Source: Brachyhypopomus gauderio
Lineage: Eukaryota; Chordata; Actinopteri; Gymnotiformes; Hypopomidae
Assembly: GCF_052324685.1 (NCBI RefSeq)
Contig: NW_027506893.1
Location: forward strand, 1-64,000
Direction: 5' to 3'
DNA length: 64,000 bases
Of the stretch, positions 53,323-63,860 are shown one piece after another. How positions within the stretch are numbered: position 1 is the stretch's first letter; each line of letters opens with the position of its first letter. The notes under the pieces were generated by a model. It was not told the DNA's origin and searched no databases. It saw nothing but the letters and a program-made list of their open reading frames with translations. The position numbers were made by a program, and so were the translations under genes.

Positions 53323-55428
53323 CAGGTGTGAGCAACAAAAAGGAAGCGATCACGCCAAGTCTCAGGGAAAAAGGGTGGTTTAATATAAAGTGTGCAAACC
53401 TAAAACCCGTGCAATAGATCCAAATTAAGGATATAATGACCAGCGGTCAACTGGTACAAAGACAAGACATATATAGGCAAACAAACGACCCTCAGGTGAG
53501 ACGGATCACGGGCTCCGCCCACCTGAGGGACGCACATGACGTCACCAAACAACGACAACAACAGCCGCTGTGGACAGAGGCGGCCGGTAGGGGGCCGCCT
53601 CACCGTGACAGACCCCCCCACCAAGCCGCACTCCCCTCCACTGGGTGTGTGGCACACAGCGGCTGCACACAAAACATGAAGGGGCAGGAAGGCAGAGACA
53701 GGCAGGAACACACCTCCTGCCGTCCAGGAGCTGAAACATAAAACACAACACATTACACAGCTCACCTCCCCGGGCGGGACCCTGGACCGGCCGGGCCGTT
53801 AACAACACAAAACCACGCCCCGGTCGGTCACAGGGCCCCCATGCCCTAACCGGCATTCAGCTGGTAAGCCCCATGGGTGTGAGGACGAGGGGCTACGGCT
53901 CCTCTCTCGTCCCTCGTGTGTGTGTGGGTGTGCAGGCTACCTCTCCAAGGCGTGGCTACTTCACCTCCTGGACCTACCTCCTCCCAGAGCTGACCCCTGC
54001 CTTCTGCTAGGGGTCACCCCAGCCTCCTGGGGAGCCAACCCCTCCCGGGGCCTCTCATCTCAAGGTGGACTCCTCCACCCAACCCAGGAGCGCCAGAGAC
54101 CGAGGCCCAGAGCACCCCCGACGCGGGCTAGGGAGCAGCCCCAAGGGCCTCCTGGTCACCCCGGGCAGGAGGGAGGATCTCCATCCCCAGCAGGAGCTTT
54201 TCAGACCGGAGCCCCATGGTCCCCAAACATCCGGGGGCCCCAGCCCTCTAGGGAGGGGCTCTTCACGACCGGGCTCCGGTCACCCCACAACACAAGGGGT
54301 CTCCTGCCAGGTGGAGACCCCCACAAGGTCCAGGAACACTGCCAAGGAGAAGCACCTGCACAAAGAACACAACCTCACACACACACACACACACACACAC
54401 CACACACATATACAAACACGAAACACAAACGCGCCCTACCCTATTCAGGGCCTCCCTCGGGAGAGACGCCCTCCGTGCCACACCCCATGGCACGGGACCA
54501 CAGCCGGTCCCCCCCCAAACACACATTTAAGGGGAGGAGCATGTGTGGAATTACATTTAACAGTTGACATTATGCTAGGACAAAACACACACGTAAATAC
54601 TAGACAAACAAAAAACGGTGTACAAACAGACAGACGGAACCCATCACATGCGCGCTCTGCTTACACACACACACAGTGACGCGCGCTGCTCAGAGCCGCA
54701 GTCGCTCCCCACATTAAACACACGACACACGGGGAGCGAGGCGACAATGACGAGCAGCAACCGCGTCACACATAAAACATTCAACATAGAACAGAACGAG
54801 CACGCACACTGGTCCACACGTCCGTCACCCGTACACACATACAAAACACACACGAGAGTCCACCAGGCAGACACCCTGGTGTTCGCCGTGCCACATACAC
54901 ACAAGCGCACGGCGAAACTCCCGCAACATACAACGGACACGAAGAGCTGTCTCAGGGCAGACTGCCCTGGTCCTCGCCGTGCTACACACACACACACACA
55001 CAAAACACAAAAGCACGGCGGAGCTCTTCAAACAAAACACCACGCAGACAAACACTTACCACGAGACATGACCACGAACGAAGGAGAAAGAAAAAGAGAC
55101 TCTGCGGCTTCCGAAGGGTGGCTGGTCATTCTGTGACGGGCAGGTGTGAGCAACAAAAAGGAAGCGATCACGCCAAGTCTCAGGGAAAAAGGGTGGTTTA
55201 ATATAAAGTGTGCAAACCTAAAACCCGTGCAATAGATCCAAATTAAGGATATAATGACCAGCGGTCAACTGGTACAAAGACAAGACATATATAGGCAAAC
55301 AAACGACCCTCAGGTGAGACGGATCACGGGCTCCGCCCACCTGAGGGACGCACATGACGTCACCAGACAACGACAACAACAGCCGCTGTGGACAGAGGCG
55401 GCCGGTAGGGGGCCGCCTCACCGTGACA
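53323..55428 (-). mobile_element. Non-autonomous Gypsy-type LTR element
   Basis: Two direct repeats, 53323-53610 and 55132-55428, differ at very few sites. Read on the - strand the LTR starts TGTCACGGTGAGG, has TATATATG as TATA-like motif and ends CGTCACA. A G-run next to 53611 (GGTGGGGGGGTC on -) is the polypurine tract. The 1.5-kb interior has no recognisable Gag or Pol domain on either strand; the long + strand Pro-rich frames are antisense. The outer 8-9 bp of the 53323 LTR do not match, and no target duplication is seen, so that edge is truncated or rearranged. Confidence 0.8.
55132..55428 (-). repeat. 5' LTR (complete) of the - strand element
   Basis: 297 bp, TG...CA on both strands (TGTGACGGGC to CCGTGACA on +). 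Matches 53323-53610 and the solo LTR 48525-48820. Confidence 0.85.
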
Positions 55429-56364
55429 GGGAGGAGGCAGACAGATCAGTTAATGATTAACAAAACTGTTAACACTAGAAGCGCCAAAGCTCCGGTCATT
55501 TGACCGCTGTGACGTCTACTAGAAGCGCCGCCTCTGGTCGACCTAATTATACCTAGAAGCGCCGAGCACCGGTCACTTGACCGCAGCAGCACAAAAAATA
55601 ATAATATCTTTGCACTGGATCCAATTTCAGAACCCTCCTTTCATGACTTTTCCCAGAATTGTCCTTTTAATAAACTAGTATTTTTACATTGTTAAAAGAA
55701 ACCCTGCACATGCTAGTTTCAATCGATTTCGCTCGTATCTCTGTAATATTGTCGTCGTCGCCTACACTTTTCTGCCAGCGGGTGTCGCAAAGATTCGTAT
55801 GTCATTTAATATTTAGTATATATATATATATAATAAATAAAGATCAATAGTTTTCAAAACTAAATTATTCAAAGTTCAAACTGATTATTGTGTAAAGACA
55901 AAACGGAATTCGTCCGTTGAACGAAAGTGAAAGTTTTTCACTTTCCAAAGTCTTAAAATATATACTTTATTTATTAATATTATTTAATATATACTATATA
56001 TAAGTTTACATCAATGGTTTTCAAACCGTGAGAGCGTCTTGCTTTGCCTAATAAATGCTTTAGTAGTTTGCAGGAATTCTGCGAATGGTAATTAGCCTAC
56101 TTATCAAGTCAATATCTCAAATAAATGATCTCTCGGGTATAATCCCTCTTCGCCAGGGCTAGCTGTTAGACACATACATTATGTATGGCTGCTTTTGACA
56201 CACTGGCATTACAAAAGAATTAAGCAGAATGCAAGTTACGTATGTAAATGCATACCTTTGCGAGCGAAACTGAGATGATGGCATGGGCGGTGCTGTTATG
56301 AACACTTTATTCACAATAGCATTCATGAGGCAACGTGAGCTATAAATTCGTCGGGACGCGGCTA

Positions 56365-56610
56365 CACAGTTTGAGTGAAAACTCTGCTTGGGCGATCGAA
56401 CAGCAACACAGTTTGCTTGAAAGCTCGGTTTTGGCGTTTGAACAGCAACATAGTTTGCGTGACTCCTCGGTTTGGGCGTTTGAACAGCAACACAGTTTGC
56501 TTGAAAGCTCGGTTTGGGTGATCGAACAGCAACACAGTTTGCTTGAAAGCTCGGTTTGTGTGATCGAACAGCAACACAGTTTGCGTGACTCCTCGGTTTG
56601 GGCGTTTGAA
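56365..56610 (+). repeat. 42-bp minisatellite, 6 units (copy 2)
   Basis: Same units as 11941-12312. Compared with copy 1, three internal units are missing and one base change (GTTTGTGTG) is new. Confidence 0.93.
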
Positions 56611-56633
56611 AGGTTGCATAGTGCATTATAAAA

Positions 56634-58250
56634 ATGGCACAGAGAATCATGTACACCCCAAAGCAAGTGCTGGACATGCTGTGCAATATTGATGAGATGG
56701 AATCGGAGGGCGAACAATGTGAGGTGTCGGATGGAGAGGGCGAAAGTGAAATGGATCTGAATCTTGAATCTGATTCAGAATCGGACTCTGAAACTGAGTG
56801 TGGTGGTGACTCATTTCAGGCCAAAGACGGTACGGTGTGGTTTGAAACTGCTGGCAAACCTCGGGGTAGAGCACAAGAGTGCAATATTGTGAGAGAAACC
56901 CCAGGGCCTACGTGTTATGCCAAGGACAAAATTAAAAGTCCACTGACCAGCTTACTGTGTTTGATTGACACAGAAATGTGGGGCGCAATTCTGAAATACA
57001 CAGAGGCAGAGGCTGAACGAAATAATGCTCAGTTCAAACTAACAGCTGACGAATTGAAAGCATTTGTGGGTCTCGTTTATTTGAGAGGTATAACAGCCGG
57101 TAAAAGCATGAAACTTGATGAATACTGGTCTGCTGACTTAGGAAATCCCATTTTCAAAGAGACAATGTCTAGAAAGACATTCAGAGATATCATGCGCTAT
57201 CTGCGCTTTGATGACAAGAGCACAAGGGCTGCCCGCCTTGCGACTGATAAATTTGCTATGATCTCGGAGATATTTGATAAATTTGTGAAAAACAGTATTG
57301 CTTCTTACACGCCCGGTGAGAACATAACTGTTGATGAGCAACTGTTCCCAACTAAAGCTCGCTGTCGTTTCACTCAGTACATGGCCAATAAACCCGATAA
57401 ATTTGGGATTAAGTTCTGGGTGGCCGCTGATGTTGAAACAAAATATATGTTGAACGCCATTCCCTATCTAGGAAAAGATGAAAGCAGGCCGGCTGGTCAA
57501 CGGTTGTCTGAAAATATTGTGTTGCGTTTGATGGAGCCTTTCACGGGTAAAGGAAGAAATGTAACGACTGACAATTTCTTCACTTCATTGGCACTTGCAA
57601 ACACCCTTTTGGCGAACAAAACCACTATTGTTGGTACGATGAATAAAATGAGACGTGAGATGCCCCCATGTACACAGGCACAGTCTGAAAGATTTTCCAC
57701 CAAGGTGTTGCGGGCTGGAAAAATAACTCTAACGATTTACCAGGCAAAACCTAAAAAAAATGTATGCATCCTGAGCTCAATGCATCAGACAGTTTCAATT
57801 GATAATGGCGCAAAGAAACTGCCTGAAACTGTTTCATATTACAACACGACTAAATGTGGCGTTGATGTTATGGATCAAATGGCACGACTGTATTCGGTGA
57901 AGGGAGGCACCCGTCGTTGGCCTGTCGCGGTTTTCTACAACCTCCTAGACCTGGCTGCAATAAATGCACATATATTGTTCAAACAGTGCATGAACGTTAA
58001 CCTGAGCAGACGAAGGTTTATTCTCGAGTTGGTAAAGGAGCTGTGTGCACAGCAGAAAATGGCGAAAGCGGCTAGGGCAGTGGCACAAAAGCGAATTTTA
58101 CCTGAAGCTCCTTGCCCGCCCTCAAAAAGAAAACAATGCCAAGTCGGCAGATGTTCAGGGAACAAAACGTATGACATCTGCCAGACATGTAAGCGACTGG
58201 TCTGTGGCAAATGTGCAAAGACTGCACCTAAGCTGTGTTTTGAATGTTGA
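56634..58250 (+). CDS. piggyBac transposase, 538 aa, intact (copy 2)
   Basis: Same protein as at 12336 except for three residues: Lys in MSRKTF, Thr in EPFTGKG and Val in YSVKGG. The catalytic Asp positions (234, 313, 411/414) and the Cys-rich tail (494-538) are retained. The start is again directly after a TATAAAA motif. No stops or frameshifts. Which of the two sequences is ancestral at the three sites cannot be told from two copies. Confidence 0.95.
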   Translation: MAQRIMYTPKQVLDMLCNIDEMESEGEQCEVSDGEGESEMDLNLESDSESDSETECGGDSFQAKDGTVWFETAGKPRGRAQECNIVRETPGPTCYAKDKIKSPLTSLLCLIDTEMWGAILKYTEAEAERNNAQFKLTADELKAFVGLVYLRGITAGKSMKLDEYWSADLGNPIFKETMSRKTFRDIMRYLRFDDKSTRAARLATDKFAMISEIFDKFVKNSIASYTPGENITVDEQLFPTKARCRFTQYMANKPDKFGIKFWVAADVETKYMLNAIPYLGKDESRPAGQRLSENIVLRLMEPFTGKGRNVTTDNFFTSLALANTLLANKTTIVGTMNKMRREMPPCTQAQSERFSTKVLRAGKITLTIYQAKPKKNVCILSSMHQTVSIDNGAKKLPETVSYYNTTKCGVDVMDQMARLYSVKGGTRRWPVAVFYNLLDLAAINAHILFKQCMNVNLSRRRFILELVKELCAQQKMAKAARAVAQKRILPEAPCPPSKRKQCQVGRCSGNKTYDICQTCKRLVCGKCAKTAPKLCFEC

Positions 58251-58284
58251 GTTGTGTGAAGCTGACACACAAATCAAAACAAAG

Positions 58285-59318
58285 GGAACTTAATTTGAGG
58301 TGGTGAACGAAACTTGTGCAATATACGCTAAAGAGAGACGGGATGCACCCGTTGTTGGCCTGTAGCTGTGTTCTACAACCTCCAAAACCTGGCTGTAATT
58401 AATAAATATTGTTCAAACAGTGCATGAACATTAACCACAGCGGTGGAGGTTTATTCTCAAGTTCACAATTCACTACATAAATGTAACTTAATTTGAGGTG
58501 GGGAACGAAACTTATTCAATAACGCTAAAGAGAGATGGGATGCACCCGTTGTTGGCCTGTAGCTGTGTTCTACAACCTCCAAAACCTGGCTGTAATTATT
58601 AAATATTGTTCAAACAGTGCATGAACATTAACCACAGCGGTGGAGGTTTATTCTCAAGTTCACAATTCACTACATAAATGGAACTTAATTTGAGGTGGTG
58701 AACGAAACTTATGCAATATACTCTAAAGAGAGACGGGATGCACCCGTTGTTGGCCTGTAGCTGTGTTCTACAACCTCCAAAACCTGGCTGTAATTAATAA
58801 ATATTGTTCAAACAGTGCATGAACATTAACCACAGCGGTGGAGGTTTATTCTCAAGTTCACAATTCACTACATAAATGTAACTTAATTTGAGGTGGGGAA
58901 CGAAACTTATGCAATATACGCTAAAGAGAGACGGGATGCACCCTTGTTGGCCTGTAGCTGTGTTCTACAACCTCCAAAACCTGGCTGTAATTAATAAATA
59001 TTGTTCAAACAGTGCATGAACATTAACCACAGCAGTGGAGGTTTATTCTCAAGTTCACAATTCACTACATAAATGTAACTTAATTTGAGGTGGGGAACGA
59101 AACTTATGCAATATACGCTAAAGAGAGACGGGATGCACCCGTTGTTGGCCTGTAGCTGTGTTCTACAACCTCCAAAACCTGGCTGTAATTAATACATATT
59201 GTTCAAACAGTGCATGAACATTAACCACAGCGGTGGAGGTTTATTCTCAAGTTCACAATTCACTACATAAATGGAACTTAATTTGAGGTGGGGAACGAAA
59301 CTTATGCAATATACGATA
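58285..59318 (+). repeat. 198-bp transposase-derived tandem repeat, 5 units plus partial (copy 2)
   Basis: Units start near 58285, 58483, 58680, 58878 and 59076, with a partial unit from 59273. Like copy 1, each unit includes a decayed piece of the transposase gene (GTTGTTGGCCTGTAGCTGTG ... AACAGTGCATGAACATTAACC). Confidence 0.92.
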
Positions 59319-60413
59319 CATGTAAATCACCGAATGGTGATAACGCTCGGTGATAACACGGTCGTTAGGACGTGGGATCACACATCGGCTATTCACCGAT
59401 CAAACACCTCATTTGAAACGGCAACACAATACGGCAAGATAAAAAAGTGAACATTAGAGAGGACAGAGGCAACTATATTAGTGAAGCCATCCGTATCATT
59501 TTAATAATTTTGCGTTTTGTTACGCAAAGGTACATAGCCTACCTTTTATAATGATATTTTTGTAATTATTTTGCCTATTTATGCTTTTTGTTCTTTGTCT
59601 AACACAAAACATTATAGACATTTATTTGTAGATTTGTTATGTTCACCATAGCCTACAATTCACTAACATACACAACTTTTAGACATTAAAACTTGAAATG
59701 GCGTAACATTGAGTATACAAACAAACTTGCTTTAGCTCGGTCTACGGGCTTCACTTTGCTACTCTGAGTATCGAACAAGCTTTTTGTGGATGTGGGGGTG
59801 GAAGGCTGCAGCGCAGTCTGTTTCATTAGCAAGACAAAAGACGTGAACGCTTCACAGTGGGGGTGCGGGCCAGTGGGTTAGTGGTGTGGCGAACGAACAT
59901 GATAATATAGTGACATATATGCCAACAGAATAACACACAGACAAATAAGCAAACTATTACACTAACCAAGCAAACTATTACACTAACCAAGAAACAAAAC
60001 TGAAACTATATTTTGCATTTACGTTTTCGCACAAACCAGGAAATGCAATATGAAACTAAACAAAACTGACAATGGGAAAGCTACTGAGAACAAGGTCACA
60101 AGGCACTGATTCTAAAAGGTTTAGTCACATTAATTTGTTAACATATTGACGTTACGTGCAAATGTCACCATTACGAATATTTTGTTTGGGCGGCTCATTC
60201 TTCCTTTTGTGCAAAACACCATCTAGCGTTAATTATGTGTCAGTACCAGCTCCCCTGTGTAAAGACTCAGCGGTCTTTTGACCGCCCGAGGCGCGCTCTA
60301 AGTAGGTGAAAACAACATGGCGCTAGTAGGAGGTGGTGAAATCGGTCAGATGACCGGCCCTCCGCGCTTCTAGGTATAAGTATGTAAATGAGGCGCGGCG
60401 CTTCTAGTGTTAA

Positions 60414-60639
60414 ACTGTCAAAAAATTCAAACTGAAACAACACTATCACATCCAAACAATTACTGAGTGAAATACTTTTTAGATATATTATTCTTGTTCC
60501 TTTTTTCCTTTCTTTCTTATTCTTGTACATTATTCTAATATTCGGTGCCAGTTAATAAATGTCAAACACCAAACATCTTGGCTGATGAATTTGGTGTATG
60601 TAATTTTCACTAAACAGATTTCAAGCATATTATGTAGTA
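60414..60639. other. Unique spacer between two transposons, nothing seen
   Basis: AT-rich, non-coding. Confidence 0.5.
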
Positions 60640-60807
60640 ACTACTGTCACGTGCGGCTACGCCCCCTCTCCTAGCTGTCACTCTGGGTTCCCTCGTGTCT
60701 GTGTTCTTGCCCGTTTGTCCCGCCCTGCTCGTTAGTTTTGATAAATCCCTTGTTAGTTACCACGCCCCTGTATCATTGTTTGCACCTGATCCTTGTCTAG
60801 TTCCATG

Positions 60808-60815
60808 TATATAAG
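60808..60815 (+). promoter_or_regulatory. TATA box of the LTR promoter
   Basis: TATATAAG in the 5' LTR, about 130 bp before the in-frame ATG 60939. The same motif occurs in the 3' LTR. Transcription would be expected to begin near 60840. Confidence 0.65.
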
Positions 60816-60938
60816 CCCCTGAGTCTTCCTTGTCCCTTGTCGGTTGTTTTGGATGTTGGATGTTTCAGTGTTTCGATTTACTGTAGTGTATTCGTGTTCT
60901 TTTGCTCCTTTGCCTGTTGCTCGTGTTTCTGTTTTGTT

Positions 60939-62870
60939 ATGCCTGTCTATGCCTGTTTTACGGACTGCCCTCCTGTGATTGACCCTGCCTGGCTATCCGA
61001 CGATGAATACGGTATTCCCCTGAATAAATCTCGCTCTTCTCAGCGATTGTGTCCGTCTCCTCGCTCCGTGGCGCAAGCTACGTTACATAACAACCGACCT
61101 TCCAAGGACACAGCGAGAGAGCGAGACTCTGGTGAGTTCAAACACTGTGAATGGATGTCGGCTGGTTTAATCCGGTTCGACTCTCCGGTTTTTCAGTGCG
61201 AACAAACTAGAGACAGGAATACCCCTGGCGCTGCGGGTACAAGGAAGTCTCGTCGCCGACCAAAGAAAGCGCAGTCTCTTTCTACTGGCTTTCGCGACGA
61301 GACTCCATCTGAGCGCTGTGTGTCTGCCCGGTTTTGCGAACACGACAGGGAAAAACCTCCTGTCGTGCGAGCAGCGGGCAGACGGTCTGAGCGCACAGAC
61401 AAGTTTTCGCTTAACCCTCGGTTGACTCTCTCTGACCACCGTGAGCTCCCGGCGCCTCAAGGGAGGCGGAGCCGCAGCAGAGAGAGCAACCGAGGAGCTT
61501 GTGTGTCTGTGTGTTCTGCCAGGCTCAACCCGGACACTGAGGAGGAGGACCTAACACCGCTGATCCCGCCGGCTACTCCACATGACAACCCCAAGTTTTT
61601 TTTGGGGGGGAGTACGAGCCACGTCAGTATGGCGGTCACGCCCCCCGATGACGTCAGTATGGCGGTCACGCCCCCTGAGGACGTCAGCCCGGTGGTTCCG
61701 CCCCCTGAGGACGTCAGCCCGGTGGTTCCGCCCCCTGAGGACGTCAGCCCGGTGGTTCCGCCCCCTGAGGACATCAGCCCGGTGGTTCCGCCCCCCGAGG
61801 GTGTCTCATCCACGCCGGTTCCTGTCCCCGCGACCCTGGAGGGGTCGTCCACGCCAGTTCCTGTCCCCGCTGCCCGTCAGCAGTCCACGCCGGTTCCTGT
61901 CCCCGCGACCCTGGAGAGGTCGTCCACGCCGGTTCCTGTCCCCGCTGCCCGTCAGCAGTCCACGCCGGTTCCTGTCCCCGCGACCCTGGAGAGGTCGTCC
62001 ACGCGGGTTCCTGTCCCCGCGACCCTGGAGAGGTCGTCCACGCCGGCTCCCGTTCCCGCTGCCCGCCAGCGGACCCTGCCTGTCCCCGCTGCCCGCCAGC
62101 GTACCCTGCCTGTCCCCGCTGCCCGCCAGCGGACCCTGCCTGTCCCCGCTGCCTGTCTGCCGGCTCCAGTTCCCGCTGCCCGCCAGCGGACCCTGCCTGT
62201 CCCCGCTGCCCGCCAGCGTACCCTGCCTGTCCCCGCTGCCCGCCAGCGGACCCTGCCAGTTCCCGCTGCCTGTCTGCCGGCTCCTGTTCCCGCTGCCTGC
62301 CGCCCGGCCGCACCTGTCGCCCCAGAGACTGTGCTGCCCCCTGTTGGGCATGGACTTGGTGTTCCCCCTGCTCCGCCCTTTGCCTCCTATGTTCCGTTGC
62401 CCGTGTTCCCCTTGCTCCCTGGTCCCATCCCTGGTTTTGTTTTGGTCCCTGTCCCCGTGGTTGTGTCTGTCAAGGTCTGTGTTCCTGTTCCCGTGTCTGT
62501 TTCCTGTGGTGTCGTCTCTGTCCCTGTCCCCATGTCTGTTCCCCAAGTTGTCACCCACCTTGTGCCTGTGCCTGTCTCCGTTGTTCATGGTGTCTTTGCC
62601 TCTGTGTTTGCCTCCGCCTTGTCCCCTGGCCCCACTCCCGTGTCTGTCCCCGGTCCTGTACTGTCCGACCCTGCTCCTTGCCCTGTCCGGTCTCCATGTG
62701 TCCCGTGTACCGCCATGCCCCAGCCCAGCTCCTGGCCCGTCTCTGGTCCCCCTGTCCCTGCCGTGCCCCGGTCTCCGTGCCCTGCTTTCCCCTGGTCTGT
62801 TCCTCCGGTCCGTCCCGTGTCTGCTGTCCCTGTCCCTCGCCGTGTTCCGTGGTTCCCTGTCTTGTCCTAG
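60939..62870 (+). CDS. Unrecognised repeat-rich protein of the young LTR element (643 codons, stop included)
   Basis: The frame is open from inside the 5' LTR through the interior to the TAG at 62868. I place the start at ATG 60939, downstream of the LTR TATA box, so about 50 residues (including DPAWLSDDEYGIPL) come from the LTR; ATG 61155 is the alternative. A basic, Arg/Ser-rich region follows (to about residue 195). Next come tandem DVSPVVPPPE units (about six), then many STPVPVPATLER, AARQQ and RTLPVPAARQ units, then a long Val/Pro/Cys/Ser-rich tail. No catalytic motif or zinc knuckle is seen. A Gag-like or accessory structural product is possible; function unknown. The plain repeats raise the chance that part is not translated. 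Confidence 0.5.
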   Translation: MPVYACFTDCPPVIDPAWLSDDEYGIPLNKSRSSQRLCPSPRSVAQATLHNNRPSKDTARERDSGEFKHCEWMSAGLIRFDSPVFQCEQTRDRNTPGAAGTRKSRRRPKKAQSLSTGFRDETPSERCVSARFCEHDREKPPVVRAAGRRSERTDKFSLNPRLTLSDHRELPAPQGRRSRSRESNRGACVSVCSARLNPDTEEEDLTPLIPPATPHDNPKFFLGGSTSHVSMAVTPPDDVSMAVTPPEDVSPVVPPPEDVSPVVPPPEDVSPVVPPPEDISPVVPPPEGVSSTPVPVPATLEGSSTPVPVPAARQQSTPVPVPATLERSSTPVPVPAARQQSTPVPVPATLERSSTRVPVPATLERSSTPAPVPAARQRTLPVPAARQRTLPVPAARQRTLPVPAACLPAPVPAARQRTLPVPAARQRTLPVPAARQRTLPVPAACLPAPVPAACRPAAPVAPETVLPPVGHGLGVPPAPPFASYVPLPVFPLLPGPIPGFVLVPVPVVVSVKVCVPVPVSVSCGVVSVPVPMSVPQVVTHLVPVPVSVVHGVFASVFASALSPGPTPVSVPGPVLSDPAPCPVRSPCVPCTAMPQPSSWPVSGPPVPAVPRSPCPAFPWSVPPVRPVSAVPVPRRVPWFPVLS

Positions 62871-62932
62871 TCTGGTTCCCTGTCCTGTCTGCCCTTGCGT
62901 GCCCCAGAGTGGCACGCTTTGAGGGGGGGTTC

Positions 62933-63375
62933 TGTCACGTGCGGCTACGCCCCCTCTCCTAGCTGTCACTCTGGGTTCCCTCGTGTCTGTGTTCTTGCCC
63001 GTTTGTCCCGCCCTGCTCGTTAGTTTTGATAAATCCCTTGTTAGTTACCACGCCCCTGTATCATTGTTTGCACCTGATCCTTGTCTAGTTCCATGTATAT
63101 AAGCCCCTGAGTCTTCCTTGTCCCTTGTCGGTTGTTTTGGATGTTGGATGTTTCAGTGTTTCGATTTACTGTAGTGTATTCGTGTTCTTTTGCTCCTTTG
63201 CCTGTTGCTCGTGTTTCTGTTTTGTTATGCCTGTCTATGCCTGTTTTACGGACTGCCCTCCTGTGATTGACCCTGCCTGGCTATCCGACGATGAATACGG
63301 TATTCCCCTGAATAAATCTCGCTCTTCTCAGCGATTGTGTCCGTCTCCTCGCTCCGTGGCGCAAGCTACGTTACA
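62933..63375 (+). repeat. 3' LTR of young element
   Basis: 443 bp, reads as identical to 60645-61087. Confidence 0.93.
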
Positions 63376-63394
63376 ACTACAGTGAATAGTTCAC

Positions 63395-63860
63395 ACTGTA
63401 AAAAAAAATCCGTTAAATTTACAGTAAAAGACTGGCAGCTGTGGTTGCCAGAACTTTACAGTAAAAAAAACGGTGACAATGTAAAAAACACTAAGGTATC
63501 TTTTCTGACAACCGTAAATTTCATCATTTAGAACTGTTCTTTTTATGGAAAATGACTTTACATCATACAATAATACACTGTAAAAAAAACGATGACAATG
63601 TAAAAAACACTACGGTATCTTTTTTGACAACCGTAAATTTCATCATTTAGAACTGTTCTTTTTACGGAAAATGACTTTACAGCTTACAATAATACACTGT
63701 AAAATTAACAACTTTTTAAAATAAACCTATGTACGGTGAATAATTTTAAAAACAACTGTTTTACTGTTTATCTCTATGATGAACACATTACAACCATTAT
63801 TATTTTACAGTATTTGATTGTAAAGTCCAACTTCACAGTAAATTACTGGCAGGCCGTCAT
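63395..63860. repeat. CACTGTAAAAAA-type repeat with ~120-bp tandem units
   Basis: Starts CACTGTAAAAAAAAATCC. A block of about 120 bp (GACAATGTAAAAAACACTA ... CATCATTTAGAACTGTTC) is repeated at about 63470 and 63592, and inverse TTTACAGT motifs occur throughout. It resembles non-autonomous CACTA/EnSpm-like fish repeats. Boundaries are uncertain. Confidence 0.45.

Larger units (their letters stand above)
55469..60413 (+). mobile_element. Autonomous piggyBac transposon, copy 2
   Basis: TTAA at 55469-55472 and 60410-60413, with ends CACTAGAAGCGCC and GGCGCTTCTAGTG. Same layout as copy 1, but without the nested insertion; it keeps the single TTAA at about 55955. The 42-bp array has six units and the 3' array five full units. 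A small TA microsatellite expansion (about 55820) and the loss of ~15 bp near 55768 also distinguish it. Its intact transposase suggests potential activity. It lies downstream of the butyrophilin-like transmembrane exon. Confidence 0.94.
60640..63380 (+). mobile_element. Young non-autonomous LTR element, identical-looking LTRs, TSD ACTAC
   Basis: LTRs 60645-61087 and 62933-63375 (443 bp each) show no difference by eye. They start TGTCACGTGCGG and end GCTACGTTACA. ACTAC flanks both sides (60640-60644, 63376-63380). A purine tract (GAGGGGGGGTTC) precedes the 3' LTR. The 1.85-kb interior encodes one repeat-rich protein and no protease, reverse transcriptase or integrase, so it must be moved by another element. 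LTR identity implies very recent insertion. Confidence 0.93.

Noticed and set aside
53920..55136. Long Pro-rich + strand frames between the LTRs
   Set aside because: They are antisense to the LTR element, have low-complexity composition with CA runs, and show no recognisable domain.
12336..58250. Domesticated host gene (PGBD-like) instead of a transposon
   Set aside because: Both copies are flanked by TTAA and intact terminal repeats, are nearly identical, and contain no introns: they are mobile copies, not a domesticated gene.
61457..62969. Gly/Arg/Gln-rich - strand frames and a second + strand frame in the young LTR element
   Set aside because: They are shadows of the in-phase tandem repeats; the LTR promoter and polypurine tract fix the + strand, and the frame that continues from the LTR is the better candidate.
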